From Hymenobacter sp. BT188 (lineage in GTDB: Bacteria > Bacteroidota > Bacteroidia > Cytophagales > Hymenobacteraceae): a stretch of DNA of 64,000 nt. Made by a program: the position numbers and the translations under genes. Under the pieces are notes generated by a model that was not told where the DNA came from, searched no databases, and saw only the letters and a program-made list of their open reading frames with translations. Shown here piece after piece: positions 17,395-26,225 of the stretch. Location of the stretch: contig NZ_JACSCW010000004.1 in the NCBI RefSeq assembly GCF_014333585.1, positions 310,001 through 374,000 on the forward strand. The letters run 5' to 3'. Numbering within the stretch: the stretch's first letter is position 1; the number at the start of each line of letters is the position of its first letter.

Positions 17395-18717
17395 TTACTC
17401 CGCCTGCCGGTAAGCAGCGCGCAAGGTTTCGATGGCCCGCTCGCGCGCAAACTTGTGGTCTACAATTGGTTTGGGATAATCACAGGTGCCAAACTCTGGT
17501 ATCCACTGCCACACGTAGGAAAACGTAGGATCATATTGCTCCTGCTGACTTTGGGGGCTGTATACTCGAAACCACGGCGCGGAAGTGGCCCCGGTGCCGG
17601 CCATCCACTGCCAGTTGCCCACGTTCTGCGACATATCATAGTCGAGCAGCTTATCAGCAAAATACCGGTCGCCCCAGCGCCAATCGATGAGCAGATGTTT
17701 CACCAAAAAGCCGGCAGCGGCAATACGGGCGCGATTAGGCATGTAGCCAGTGGCATTCAATTCCCGCATGCCTGCATCCACCAACGGGTAGCCCGTTCGG
17801 CCTTCGCACCACGCTGCAAACTCCTGTTCGTTGTTGCGATACGGCACGCGGCGCAGCTTAGGATCGTAACTCTCGGTGGCCGTGAAGGGATAATGCCAGA
17901 GCAGCATCATAAAAAAGTCGCGCCAAATTAATTCGGATAGCAACTTAGGATTCAGCTCTTTGGCCTGTCGCATAACCTCCCGCACGCTCAGGGTGCCGAA
18001 GCGCAGGTGAACCGACCGCCGCGTACTGCTGTTCACCAAGCCGGGCTGATTACGGGTCAGGTGGTAGTTTCGAACCAGGGCCTCATCCGGCAATTCAGCG
18101 GCGGGCACGAACTGTTCAAAATGCTCGAATCCCATTTCCTTCAGCGTTGGACGGGCCGGCGCATTTACCAACCGGTGCAGGTTCTCAGCACGAAATAAAT
18201 CGGCCGACGGATATGCCTGTAAATGCTCATCGCGCAACGCCGCTAACCACGCTTTTTGATAAGAGCCGAATACCCTCGGTACCGTGCCCGACTTGGTCAG
18301 AATCTCGCTTTTGGCAAAAATCACCTGGTCCTTAAATGCTCGAAACTGGGCGCCGTGCTGCTGGCAGATTGCCGCTACGGCCGTATCACGTTCTTGAGCG
18401 TAGGGTTCGTAGTCTTCATTAGTGTACACGGCCGCGACTTCGTGCTGGCTCATCAGCTGCTCAAATACTTCCAGCGGCCGCCCGTAAATAGCTAGAAAGT
18501 TGCCCCCCGCGGCGTCCGTCTGGGCCGCTAAGCGTTCAACTTGCTGATAAATAAATGTGACACGCGCGTCGCGGCGGCTAGGAAGCAAATCCAGAATTTC
18601 GCGGTCATAAATAAAAAGCGGCACTACCGGATGCCCGCTTTGCAGTGCGGCCGCCAAGCCCACATTATCATGCAAGCGAATGTCGCGCCGGTGCCAGAAA
18701 AGCGTGATTTTAGCCAT
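17395..18717 (-). CDS. phrB: Deoxyribodipyrimidine photo-lyase / cryptochrome family
   Basis: The protein has 440 residues. It has an N-terminal Rossmann antenna-binding domain (ITLFWHRRDIRLHDN; VVPLFIYD) and a C-terminal FAD domain with TGYPLVDAGMREL, TGYMPNRARI and GNWQWMAGTGATSAPWFRVYSP. These match class I photolyases, which use blue or near-UV light to split cyclobutane pyrimidine dimers. Photolyase is more likely than cryptochrome because of the short C-terminus. It is one of three light-related genes in this window. Confidence 0.92.
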   Translation of the reverse strand: MAKITLFWHRRDIRLHDNVGLAAALQSGHPVVPLFIYDREILDLLPSRRDARVTFIYQQVERLAAQTDAAGGNFLAIYGRPLEVFEQLMSQHEVAAVYTNEDYEPYAQERDTAVAAICQQHGAQFRAFKDQVIFAKSEILTKSGTVPRVFGSYQKAWLAALRDEHLQAYPSADLFRAENLHRLVNAPARPTLKEMGFEHFEQFVPAAELPDEALVRNYHLTRNQPGLVNSSTRRSVHLRFGTLSVREVMRQAKELNPKLLSELIWRDFFMMLLWHYPFTATESYDPKLRRVPYRNNEQEFAAWCEGRTGYPLVDAGMRELNATGYMPNRARIAAAGFLVKHLLIDWRWGDRYFADKLLDYDMSQNVGNWQWMAGTGATSAPWFRVYSPQSQQEQYDPTFSYVWQWIPEFGTCDYPKPIVDHKFARERAIETLRAAYRQAE

Positions 18718-18751
18718 ACTATGAGGGTAGCTTAATGTGAATCTGGCTGTT

Positions 18752-19468
18752 TTACTTTAAACGGCCCATACCTCCATCAACGGGCATCACTTGACCAGTA
18801 ATAAAGCTACTATGGTCAGAGAGCAGGAAGGAGGCCATGTAAGCCAGATCCTCAGGCTGCCCGATGCGCTGCAACGGATGACGCTTGGCCCCACCATCCG
18901 CTTTTTCGGGCGTGTTGAGCAAGGGTGCCGCCAGCGGTGTATTGGTCAGCGACGGTGCTACCGCGTTGACGCGGATGTTCTGGGGGGCAAATTCGGCGGC
19001 CAGAGCGCGAGTTAAACCTTCTAAAGCGGCTTTGGCAGTGGCAATGCTGGCATGAAAACTCATGCCCGTGGAAGCGGCTACCGTGCTAAACAAGATAACC
19101 GAAGCACCTTCGGCCTTCTTTAGTCGCTTCATCAGAGGTTGCAGCAGCTGCACAGCACCCATTACATTCAACTCAAAATCAGCCCGGAAATCATCCAATG
19201 GAATCCGCTCGAAAGGTCGGAGCTTGATACTGCCGGGACAATACACAAAGCCGTGCAGAGTGTCAGGCAGGGCATCGAAGGCGGTAGCTGCAAGTGGTTG
19301 GGTAGCGTCGAGCTCTAGGTGGGTCGTTTGCAGCTCGGCCAGCTCGGGTGAGAGGTGGCGCGAGGCGGTAAACAATTGGGCGCCAAGACCGTGCAACAGC
19401 TTAGCCGTAGCCAACCCGATGCCCGACGAGGCACCGACGATAAGAATGTTTTTTTGGGCAAAATCCAT
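18752..19468 (-). CDS. Short-chain dehydrogenase/reductase
   Basis: The protein has 238 residues. It has a Rossmann fold with the cofactor motif GASSGIG near 12-18. The catalytic Ser sits in LFSTVAAST, and the usual Tyr-x-x-x-Lys position reads SFHASIATAKAAL, so the catalytic Tyr appears to be His or Ser-Ile while the Lys is kept. The C-terminal GQPEDLAYMASFLLSDHSSFITGQVMPVDGG is classical for FabG-like SDRs. The substrate is unknown. It ends 35 bases before the photolyase start, so the two may share a transcript. Confidence 0.88.
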   Translation of the reverse strand: MDFAQKNILIVGASSGIGLATAKLLHGLGAQLFTASRHLSPELAELQTTHLELDATQPLAATAFDALPDTLHGFVYCPGSIKLRPFERIPLDDFRADFELNVMGAVQLLQPLMKRLKKAEGASVILFSTVAASTGMSFHASIATAKAALEGLTRALAAEFAPQNIRVNAVAPSLTNTPLAAPLLNTPEKADGGAKRHPLQRIGQPEDLAYMASFLLSDHSSFITGQVMPVDGGMGRLK

Positions 19469-19591
19469 GGAGTGGTTCAGGTAAGAAGGGTCACTTCACA
19501 ACTGAACCACGCGGCCAAGGTTTGCGCCCCGCGCAATTACTACTACTGAGTGTGTTGGCCTGATGGTGCGAAAGCAGCGACCTATTAATAA

Positions 19592-19628
19592 ATCAGGCCG
19601 GCAGAAGCGCACCTTCTGCCGGCCTGAT
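19592..19628. terminator. Strong 16-bp hairpin between SDR and META lipoprotein genes
   Basis: ATCAGGCCGGCAGAAG (19592-19607) and CTTCTGCCGGCCTGAT (19613-19628) are perfect arms with a 5-base loop. It lies after the META lipoprotein gene on the minus strand. The flanks are AT-rich but have no clean T run, so termination is likely but not certain. Confidence 0.65.
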
Positions 19629-19692
19629 AAATAAAATAAGGAATAAGTAATACGCTAAAAATCAGTGAATAACATAAAGTAATTGCATAAAC

Positions 19693-20136
19693 TTAGTCGT
19701 CTGCGCGAAAGGTCAAGCGAGGCAATGTCGACTGGGTAGCGTCGTACAAGCGGAGCGTGTTTCCGTCTTGCTCATACCGCCTAATTTGAGGCAACGCTAA
19801 TAAATAGTGCCCACCCACTACCGGACTCGAGCAGGTGCCTTGCTTCACGGTGAGCTGAGTAATCGTAAGGGTTTTGGTGCCGGCGTTAAAGGAAAATTGC
19901 CCCCCAATCTCGTCGCATGCTGATAAGCCTTGCAACTTGTTGCCAGCCGCCTCAAACTGAATATAAGACTGGCTATCCTGGAAAAAGCTGGAAGCCAGTA
20001 TAGGAAATTCACCTACGGATGTTAATTGCCAACGCTTGTTGAGCAGGTCGGCATTAACATCAGAATCCTCAACGCAGCTGCCGAGCACGAAAATTATTGC
20101 TAGCCACAAAAAAGAGCGTGTAAAGATTTGTGTCAT
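19693..20136 (-). CDS. META-domain lipoprotein (HslJ-like)
   Basis: The protein has 147 residues from ATG 20136. The N-terminus ends in a lipobox, LGSC, followed by acidic residues, so it is probably an exported lipoprotein. The body resembles the META/HslJ domain: KRWQLTSVGEF, IQFEAAGNKLQGLSACDEIGGQFSF, a Cys pair and a final LPRLTFR strand. META proteins are often stress-related and some raise drug tolerance, but no activity is established. A second META lipoprotein lies at 25700. Confidence 0.8.
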   Translation of the reverse strand: MTQIFTRSFLWLAIIFVLGSCVEDSDVNADLLNKRWQLTSVGEFPILASSFFQDSQSYIQFEAAGNKLQGLSACDEIGGQFSFNAGTKTLTITQLTVKQGTCSSPVVGGHYLLALPQIRRYEQDGNTLRLYDATQSTLPRLTFRADD

Positions 20137-20278
20137 ATCAGTAGAACTGCCAGTGGTCTGTAGAAGTGAGGCAGTTCGCAGGCAGAAGGTTGCAAGCTGT
20201 CTGTAGAGAAGGCAAAAAATAGTTGCTCCCAGCACCCAACTTGCTGATAGTAAATGCCATTCGAGATTTTAGTTCTCT

Positions 20279-20302
20279 ATATAATCATCCAAATGATTAT
20301 AT
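20279..20302. promoter_or_regulatory. Perfect AT-rich palindrome between divergent genes
   Basis: ATATAATCAT (20279-20288) and ATGATTATAT (20293-20302) flank a CCAA spacer. It sits between the divergent META lipoprotein and head-GIN genes and has the form of a dimeric repressor operator. Confidence 0.45.
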
Positions 20303-20375
20303 TATCTGCTCTTAAGCAACCCTTGATCTCTCTAGCTCATCTACCTCGACAACTCTCAGATAATTATTCTACACC

Positions 20376-21095
20376 ATGAAAGCCTCGGCTCCCTTCAGAA
20401 CGCTTATCCTGCTTTTAGTAGCCTGTACACTTCACTTTTGTGTGCAAGCCCAGACGAAGCGAACCCGCAACACAGGCAGCTTCGAAGCTGTGAGCGCCAG
20501 TGGTGCGGTGAATGTATTTCTGCGCCAAGGCGGCGAAACCAGCGTGATAGTTGAAGCCTCGGAGGACGTACAGAAGTACTTGAAAACGGAGGTGCAGAAT
20601 GGTACCCTGAAAATATACCGCGACCGTGATTTCAACTGGCGGGACTTAGTAGGCCGCAGTGAAAACAGCGTCAATGTTTATATCACCTGCCCTAAACTGA
20701 GGGCAATTTCCGTGAGCGGGGCGTCGGCTGTGAAGGGGCAATCAACTTTTGCCGCCAACGACTTCAAAGTACAAGCCAGCGGGGCCAGTGATATAACGCT
20801 CAACATAAATGCTAAAAGCTTGGATGTGAACTGTTCTGGAGCCAGCGATGTGAAGCTGTCTGGTCAGGCTGACCGGCAGAAAGTAAACATCAGTGGCGGT
20901 AGTGAATACCAAGCGTATGGGCTGCAATCAAAAGGCGCTCAGATAGTTGCTTCGGGTGCCAGCGAGGCCCAGGTGAATATTGATGGGGAGCTTTCATCAA
21001 CTGCTTCCGGTGCCAGCGACATTCGTTACAAAGGCAATGCACGCCTAGTAAACAACCGGGCTAGTGGGGCCAGCTCCGTCAGAGCCGCACGCTAA
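20376..21095 (+). CDS. Secreted head-GIN domain protein (DUF2807)
   Basis: The protein has 239 residues with a signal peptide of about 25 residues ending QAQ. The rest is a repetitive beta-helix of the putative auto-transporter adhesin head-GIN type. Short units with Ser-Gly-Ala-Ser recur (VSGASAVKG, ASGASDITL, CSGASDVKL, SGGSEYQ, ASGASEAQV, ASGASDIRY). The function is unknown, and the fold suggests a surface or periplasmic structural role. A second, more divergent member is at 36165. Confidence 0.85.
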   Translation: MKASAPFRTLILLLVACTLHFCVQAQTKRTRNTGSFEAVSASGAVNVFLRQGGETSVIVEASEDVQKYLKTEVQNGTLKIYRDRDFNWRDLVGRSENSVNVYITCPKLRAISVSGASAVKGQSTFAANDFKVQASGASDITLNINAKSLDVNCSGASDVKLSGQADRQKVNISGGSEYQAYGLQSKGAQIVASGASEAQVNIDGELSSTASGASDIRYKGNARLVNNRASGASSVRAAR

Positions 21096-21117
21096 ATCTG
21101 GAGCTCTTTCTGGCATG

Positions 21118-21156
21118 AATCCCCTGTTTGGCTTTCGGTGGCCGGGCAGGGGATTT
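21118..21156 (+). terminator. Intrinsic terminator after the head-GIN gene
   Basis: AATCCCCTG (21118-21126) pairs with CAGGGGATT (21147-21155), followed by a short T tract. A separate GGGGGGCTTTTTT string follows at 21179. Confidence 0.65.
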
Positions 21157-21360
21157 TGTATGGAGCAGGACACTACCGGGGGGCTTTTTTAGCAATGCTT
21201 CCTATCTTGATAACCAGCAGCTATTTCGAAGCAACCAATAAAGCCGATATTGCGAATAAGTGGCAACTAGCAAAAATTCGCTGGCGGCTCATGAAGCTTG
21301 TAGCGCAATTGCTTAGCTTCGTCCAAATTCCATTTTCCCGCTCCCTACTACGTCCAAACT

Positions 21361-24300
21361 ATGAATATCAAAAAGCTACTCGTTGCCAACCGTGGTGAAA
21401 TTGCTATCCGGGTGCTGCGCGCCGCCACCGAGTTGGGAATCCCGACGGTGGCTGTGTACACCTATGAGGATCGGTATTCGCTGCACCGCTACAAGGCCGA
21501 TGAAGCCTACCAAATTGGCCGCGACGACGAGCCGCTGAAACCCTATCTGGATATTGAGGCAATTCTGCGCACCGCTAAAGAAAACGGTGCCGATGCCATC
21601 CATCCCGGCTACGGCTTTCTGGCCGAGAACGCCACATTCGCCCGTCGCTGCCAAGAGGAGGGCGTCATTTTCGTGGGTCCCCGGCCCGAAGTAATGGAGG
21701 CCCTCGGCGACAAAGTAGCTGCCAAGCGCGTGGCCGTGCAATGCCAAGTACCCATTATAGAAAGCAGCGAAGCGGAGTTATTTGATCTGGAAGTAGCGCT
21801 GAAAGAGGCACATCGCATTGGGTATCCGGTTATGCTTAAAGCAGCTTCGGGCGGCGGCGGGCGCGGTATGCGGGTAATCAGAACGGATGACGAGCTGGAA
21901 AAGGGTTTTTTTGAAGCTCGGAATGAGGCCCTGAAAGCCTTCGGCGACGACACCGTTTTCCTTGAGAAATTTGTAGAGCGCCCTAAACACATTGAGGTGC
22001 AGTTGGTAGCCGATAATCACGGCAACATTGTGCACCTGTATGAGCGTGACTGCTCGGTGCAGCGCCGTTTTCAGAAGGTGGTAGAAATTGCTCCCGCACT
22101 GGATCTGGCTGATCATCAGCGCCATTTGCTGTATGAATACGCTTTGCGTCTGGGTCGGGCCGTGAACTACAACAACGTGGGCACGGTGGAATTTCTGGTG
22201 AACCCGGAGTTGGACCGCATCTACTTTATCGAGGTGAATCCGCGTATTCAGGTGGAGCACACCGTGACGGAGATGATTACCGGCATCGACCTGATCAAAA
22301 CGCAGATTTACATTGCGGCCGGCTATAATCTTTCTTCGTCCGAGATAGGACTGGAGCCGGGGGGCAAACCGCTCAAAACCGGCTTCGCCATTCAGTGCCG
22401 TATTACCACCGAGGACCCCGAAAACGACTTCAAGCCCGACTACGGCACCATCGTGGCTTACCGCTCGGCGGGTGGCTTCGGCATTCGCCTCGACCAAGGC
22501 TCGGTGTACCAAGGCGTGAAAGTGTCGCCCTTCTTCGATTCGCTGCTGGTGAAGGTGTCGGCCCACGCGCCTACGTTGGAAGGTGCGGCCCAAAAAATGG
22601 CGCGTACGCTGGATGAATTCCGTATTCGGGGGGTGCAGACCAACATCCAGTTCCTGCAAAATATCATTGCCAACCCCGAGTTTGTAAATGGTAAGGCCAA
22701 CGTGGACTTCATCAAAGACCACCCGGAGCTATTTCAATACAAGCCCCGCCAGGACCGTGGCACCAAAGTGCTGGCTTACATCGGCGACGTGGTGGTGAAC
22801 GGCAACCCCGACGTTAAAAAACTGATTGATCCCACACGGGACCTGCGCAAGCCCAAAATACCGTTTGCCAACATCACCGAGCCGCACCATCCCGGCACCA
22901 AAGACAAGCTCACCGAGCTCGGTCCCGAAGGATTTGCCCAGTGGCTGCGCGCCGATAAACCCATCCATTACTGCGACACCACCTTCCGCGACGCTCACCA
23001 GAGCTTGCTGGCCACGCGCATGCGCACTTTCGACCTGCTGAAGGTAGCAGAGCGCTATGCCAAAATGCATCCGCAGACTTTCTCTATGGAAGTGTGGGGC
23101 GGCGCTACGTTTGATGTGGCGCTTCGCTTTCTGCACGAAGACCCGTGGGAGCGACTGGCTAAAATCAGAGCTGCGGTTCCGAATATTCTGCTGCAAATGC
23201 TTATCCGGGGGGCAAATGGCGTGGGCTACAAGGCTTATCCGGATAACCTCACGGAGCGTTTTGTGCAGCAGGCCTGGGAAACAGGCGTGGATATCTTCCG
23301 CATTTTCGATTCCCTTAACTGGATGCCCGGTATGGAGTCTTGCATCGGCTTTGTGCGCAACAAGACGCAAGGCTTGGCCGAGGCCAGCATTTGCTACACC
23401 GGCGATATTCTGGACCCCAAGCGCCCCAAGTACAACCTCAATTATTACCTGCGCCTAGCCAAGCAGATTGAAGATGCCGGGGCCCATATTCTCTGCATCA
23501 AGGACATGGCCGGCCTGCTCAAGCCCTACGCCGCCACCGAGCTGATTCAGGGACTTCGATCTACCGTCAGTTTGCCTATTCATTTGCATACTCACGATAC
23601 ATCTTCCTTGCAAGCAGCTACTTACCTTAAAGCAGTAGAAGCCGATGTAGATGTAATTGATGTGGCGCTGGGAGCTTTATCGGGTCTTACTTCGCAGCCT
23701 AATTTCAACTCCATCGTGGAGATGTTGCGCGGTACGCCCCGCCACCGGGAGTTCAATCAGCGGAGCTTGAATGAGTTTTCGAACTACTGGGAAACGGTGC
23801 GCGAATACTACTATCCCTTTGAGTCGGGTTTGAAGGCCGGCACCTCGGAGGTGTTTCAGCACGAGATACCTGGGGGGCAATATTCCAACTTGCGGCCCCA
23901 GGCGGCGGCGCTGGGCTTGGGCGATAAGTTTGAGCAGGTAAAGCAAACCTTCGCCGACGTCAACCAACTGTTTGGCGACATCGTGAAAGTAACGCCCTCG
24001 TCGAAAGTGGTTGGCGACATGGCGCTCTTTATGGTAACCAACAACCTGACAACACAGGACGTGCTGGAAAAAGGGGAGAGCCTGTCGTTTCCCGAATCGG
24101 TGCAGAGCTTGTTCCGCGGCGACATTGGGCAGCCAGAAGGCGGCTGGCCCGCGGAGCTACAGAAGTTGATTCTGAAGGATGAAAAGCCCTTCACCGACCG
24201 GCCCAACGAGCACTTGGCGCCTATCGATTTCGATAAAGAGTGGGCGGCGTTTCAAACCAAATTTGGCCCCCAGACTAAGTTTACGGATCTACTTTCCTAC

Positions 24301-24807
24301 CTGCTCTACCCCAAAGTATTCGAGCAGTATTGGGCGCACGTGCAGCAGTTCGGCGACGTGTCGCTGATTCCGACGCGGGTGTTTTTCTACGGCCTCAAAC
24401 CCGGCGAAGAAACCATCATTGATATTGCTCGGGGCAAATCGGTAATTGTGAAGCTGCGCTCGGTGGGCAACGTAAACGACGACGGCAACCGCACCGTGTT
24501 CTTCTCTTTCAATGGCCAAACCCGCAACTTGGAAGTGCGCGACCGCTCGGTGGAAGTCAAAACGGTGCGTAATCAGAAGATCGACAAAGCCAATCCGCGC
24601 CAGGTGGGCGCTCCTTTGCAAGGAATGCTGTCGAAAGTGCTGGTGAAAGATGGCGAAGCGGTGAAGCGCAACACACCGCTCTTCATTATTGAAGCCATGA
24701 AAATGGAAACCACCATCACCGCTCCCGACGACTCTACCGTGCAGAGCCTGCACCTTGGAGAAGGAACCTTAGTAAATGCTGATGACCTTGTATTGACGCT
24801 GAGCTGA
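21361..24807 (+). CDS. pyc: Pyruvate carboxylase
   Basis: The protein has 1148 residues, full length for a single-chain enzyme. It carboxylates pyruvate to oxaloacetate, replenishing the TCA cycle. Order of domains: biotin carboxylase (about 1-460; KLLVANRGEIAIRV, GYGFLAEN, ASGGGGRGMR, EVNPRIQVEHTVTE), carboxyltransferase (about 530-1000; CDTTFRDAHQSLLATRMRT, LQMLIRGANGVGY, HTHDTS), and the C-terminal biotinyl domain ending with the EAMKMET biotin site (Lys near residue 1114). The whole frame is intact. It is monocistronic by appearance and preceded by a 265-base interval. Confidence 0.97.
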   Translation: MNIKKLLVANRGEIAIRVLRAATELGIPTVAVYTYEDRYSLHRYKADEAYQIGRDDEPLKPYLDIEAILRTAKENGADAIHPGYGFLAENATFARRCQEEGVIFVGPRPEVMEALGDKVAAKRVAVQCQVPIIESSEAELFDLEVALKEAHRIGYPVMLKAASGGGGRGMRVIRTDDELEKGFFEARNEALKAFGDDTVFLEKFVERPKHIEVQLVADNHGNIVHLYERDCSVQRRFQKVVEIAPALDLADHQRHLLYEYALRLGRAVNYNNVGTVEFLVNPELDRIYFIEVNPRIQVEHTVTEMITGIDLIKTQIYIAAGYNLSSSEIGLEPGGKPLKTGFAIQCRITTEDPENDFKPDYGTIVAYRSAGGFGIRLDQGSVYQGVKVSPFFDSLLVKVSAHAPTLEGAAQKMARTLDEFRIRGVQTNIQFLQNIIANPEFVNGKANVDFIKDHPELFQYKPRQDRGTKVLAYIGDVVVNGNPDVKKLIDPTRDLRKPKIPFANITEPHHPGTKDKLTELGPEGFAQWLRADKPIHYCDTTFRDAHQSLLATRMRTFDLLKVAERYAKMHPQTFSMEVWGGATFDVALRFLHEDPWERLAKIRAAVPNILLQMLIRGANGVGYKAYPDNLTERFVQQAWETGVDIFRIFDSLNWMPGMESCIGFVRNKTQGLAEASICYTGDILDPKRPKYNLNYYLRLAKQIEDAGAHILCIKDMAGLLKPYAATELIQGLRSTVSLPIHLHTHDTSSLQAATYLKAVEADVDVIDVALGALSGLTSQPNFNSIVEMLRGTPRHREFNQRSLNEFSNYWETVREYYYPFESGLKAGTSEVFQHEIPGGQYSNLRPQAAALGLGDKFEQVKQTFADVNQLFGDIVKVTPSSKVVGDMALFMVTNNLTTQDVLEKGESLSFPESVQSLFRGDIGQPEGGWPAELQKLILKDEKPFTDRPNEHLAPIDFDKEWAAFQTKFGPQTKFTDLLSYLLYPKVFEQYWAHVQQFGDVSLIPTRVFFYGLKPGEETIIDIARGKSVIVKLRSVGNVNDDGNRTVFFSFNGQTRNLEVRDRSVEVKTVRNQKIDKANPRQVGAPLQGMLSKVLVKDGEAVKRNTPLFIIEAMKMETTITAPDDSTVQSLHLGEGTLVNADDLVLTLS

Positions 24808-24900
24808 TAAGTGCGACTGTGGGTAGAGTGCGGCTTCTATCCAGAAAATTGTATATATTTTCGAAGTTGTGACATTTCCTATTCACTCTGTTAATCAAAT

Positions 24901-25638
24901 ATGAATCTCTCACGCACTTTTCTTATTGCAACGGGTGCTTTTGTAAGTCTGCAAGCGCATGCCCAAAGCTCGGTTGTTAGCTCGGGCAATGCCGCTCAGG
25001 AAAACCTGAAGTCGCTGGTGAACGGTTCGGCTGCCATCAGCTACGACAACCGCTACGAGGGTGTACGCGGTACGCCTTACCTGATTTCGGCCTGGATACC
25101 GGGCACTATTCAGCTGGCCTCCAAAGTGCCCCTGCCCGAAACCAAGCTGAAGTACGATGCTAATCAGCGTCTGCTTTTAATGCTACGTAGCCCTAAAGAC
25201 TCCACTTATGTGGACATGAATAAGGTGGAGGGTTTCGTGCTAAATGACCCCACCAAAAGTCAGCCGCGAGCTTTTAAGCGCTTTTATGATGCGCCCGACC
25301 CGGCTCTGCGGCAGGAGTATTTTGAAGTATTAGTGCCCGGCAACTACAGCCTGCTCAAGCTTCAGCGCAAAACCCTGCAAAAAGCCAGCTACAGCGGAGC
25401 CTACAGCGCCGACCGTCGCTATGATGAGCTGCTCGACCAAACGGACTATTACATTCGCACGGCCGATGGTCGCTTGCAGCCCTTTAAGCTTAACGCCAAG
25501 GCGTTGGCGGCTGCTTTGCCCGAGCACTCGGCCCAAATTCAGGCGGAGCTTAAGAAGCGCCCGGCTTTACGTACCGAAGCCGATTTTGTGGCTTTCGCGC
25601 CTTGGCTGAATACCTTGCCTGCGCTTCCCGCCAAATAA
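24901..25638 (+). CDS. Secreted protein of unknown function
   Basis: The protein has 245 residues with an N-terminal signal peptide (cleavage near AHAQ at 20-22). No domain is recognised. Conserved-looking parts are GSAAISYDNRYEGVRGTPYL (about 43-62) and FKRFYDAPDPALRQEYFEVL (about 121-140), then a Lys/Ala-rich end. No membrane anchor follows the signal, so it should be periplasmic or secreted. Bacteroidota genomes have comparable conserved hypothetical proteins. It ends 22 bases before a strong terminator. Confidence 0.75.
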   Translation: MNLSRTFLIATGAFVSLQAHAQSSVVSSGNAAQENLKSLVNGSAAISYDNRYEGVRGTPYLISAWIPGTIQLASKVPLPETKLKYDANQRLLLMLRSPKDSTYVDMNKVEGFVLNDPTKSQPRAFKRFYDAPDPALRQEYFEVLVPGNYSLLKLQRKTLQKASYSGAYSADRRYDELLDQTDYYIRTADGRLQPFKLNAKALAAALPEHSAQIQAELKKRPALRTEADFVAFAPWLNTLPALPAK

Positions 25639-25660
25639 ATTGTGCTTTAGCGACTTAATG

Positions 25661-25693
25661 AAAGCCCCCCAGATCATTCTGGGGGGCTTTTTT
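25661..25693. terminator. Intrinsic terminator built from the G6C motif
   Basis: AAAGCCCCCCAG (25661-25672) pairs with CTGGGGGGCTTT (25679-25690) and is followed by further T. It ends the plus-strand gene and the convergent META lipoprotein gene. Confidence 0.9.
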
Positions 25694-25699
25694 ATGCAC

Positions 25700-26137
25700 C
25701 TATTTTAAATAAACGGCCTCAAAGACTGCCAGCGGTTCGTCGCTTTTTTCTACGTACAACTGTAGGGTGTTGCCTTGTATTTCAAAGCGTGAAGCGTCAT
25801 GGAGGGCTTTTAAATAGTCGGTTTCTACCTGTTGGCGGGCTTCGCAGAACATTCTGGTAGAGCCAATACTTAAGAGGCGCAGCGTAGTAGGGGTAGGTAG
25901 TTCGAAGCGGCCGAAATAACGGTTGCAGCCCGTGTAACCATCTATCTGGTTGGTGGTAGCGTTGAACTGTAGGTAAACTTCCTGACTGCTCGCGAGGGTG
26001 GTAATAGGGGTGGCAGCCAGGGTTCGAAGCACCCAGCGCGTATTGCGCAGGCTGGCATCGGGGGGTGTTTCTCTTACGGTTGTGCAGGCGCTGAAAAGCA
26101 GAAATGGCAGCAGAATCAGGAGCGGGCGGATAGGCAT
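25700..26137 (-). CDS. META-domain lipoprotein
   Basis: The protein has 145 residues. The signal ends in LLFSACTT, a lipobox with Cys near residue 18. The META/HslJ pattern follows: TRWVLRTLAATPI, YLQFNATTNQIDGYTGCNRYFGRFEL, MFCEARQQVETDYLKAL and a last ESKDEPLAVFEAV-like strand. It is more typical of HslJ than the protein at 19693. It should sit in a membrane facing the periplasm. No enzyme activity is known. Confidence 0.85.
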   Translation of the reverse strand: MPIRPLLILLPFLLFSACTTVRETPPDASLRNTRWVLRTLAATPITTLASSQEVYLQFNATTNQIDGYTGCNRYFGRFELPTPTTLRLLSIGSTRMFCEARQQVETDYLKALHDASRFEIQGNTLQLYVEKSDEPLAVFEAVYLK

Positions 26138-26225
26138 AAGGATATCAGTAAGTGAAAAGCCTGACAGAAGATAGGTGAACAGTGATTATTGGTTTTGTCG
26201 TGAGGCAAAATTCCTACCTTGAGCC

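Noticed and set aside
21778..22722. Minus-strand open frame of 314 codons opposite pyc
   Set aside because: It arises from the GC-rich codon pattern of pyruvate carboxylase and has a His/Arg-rich composition typical of shadow frames.
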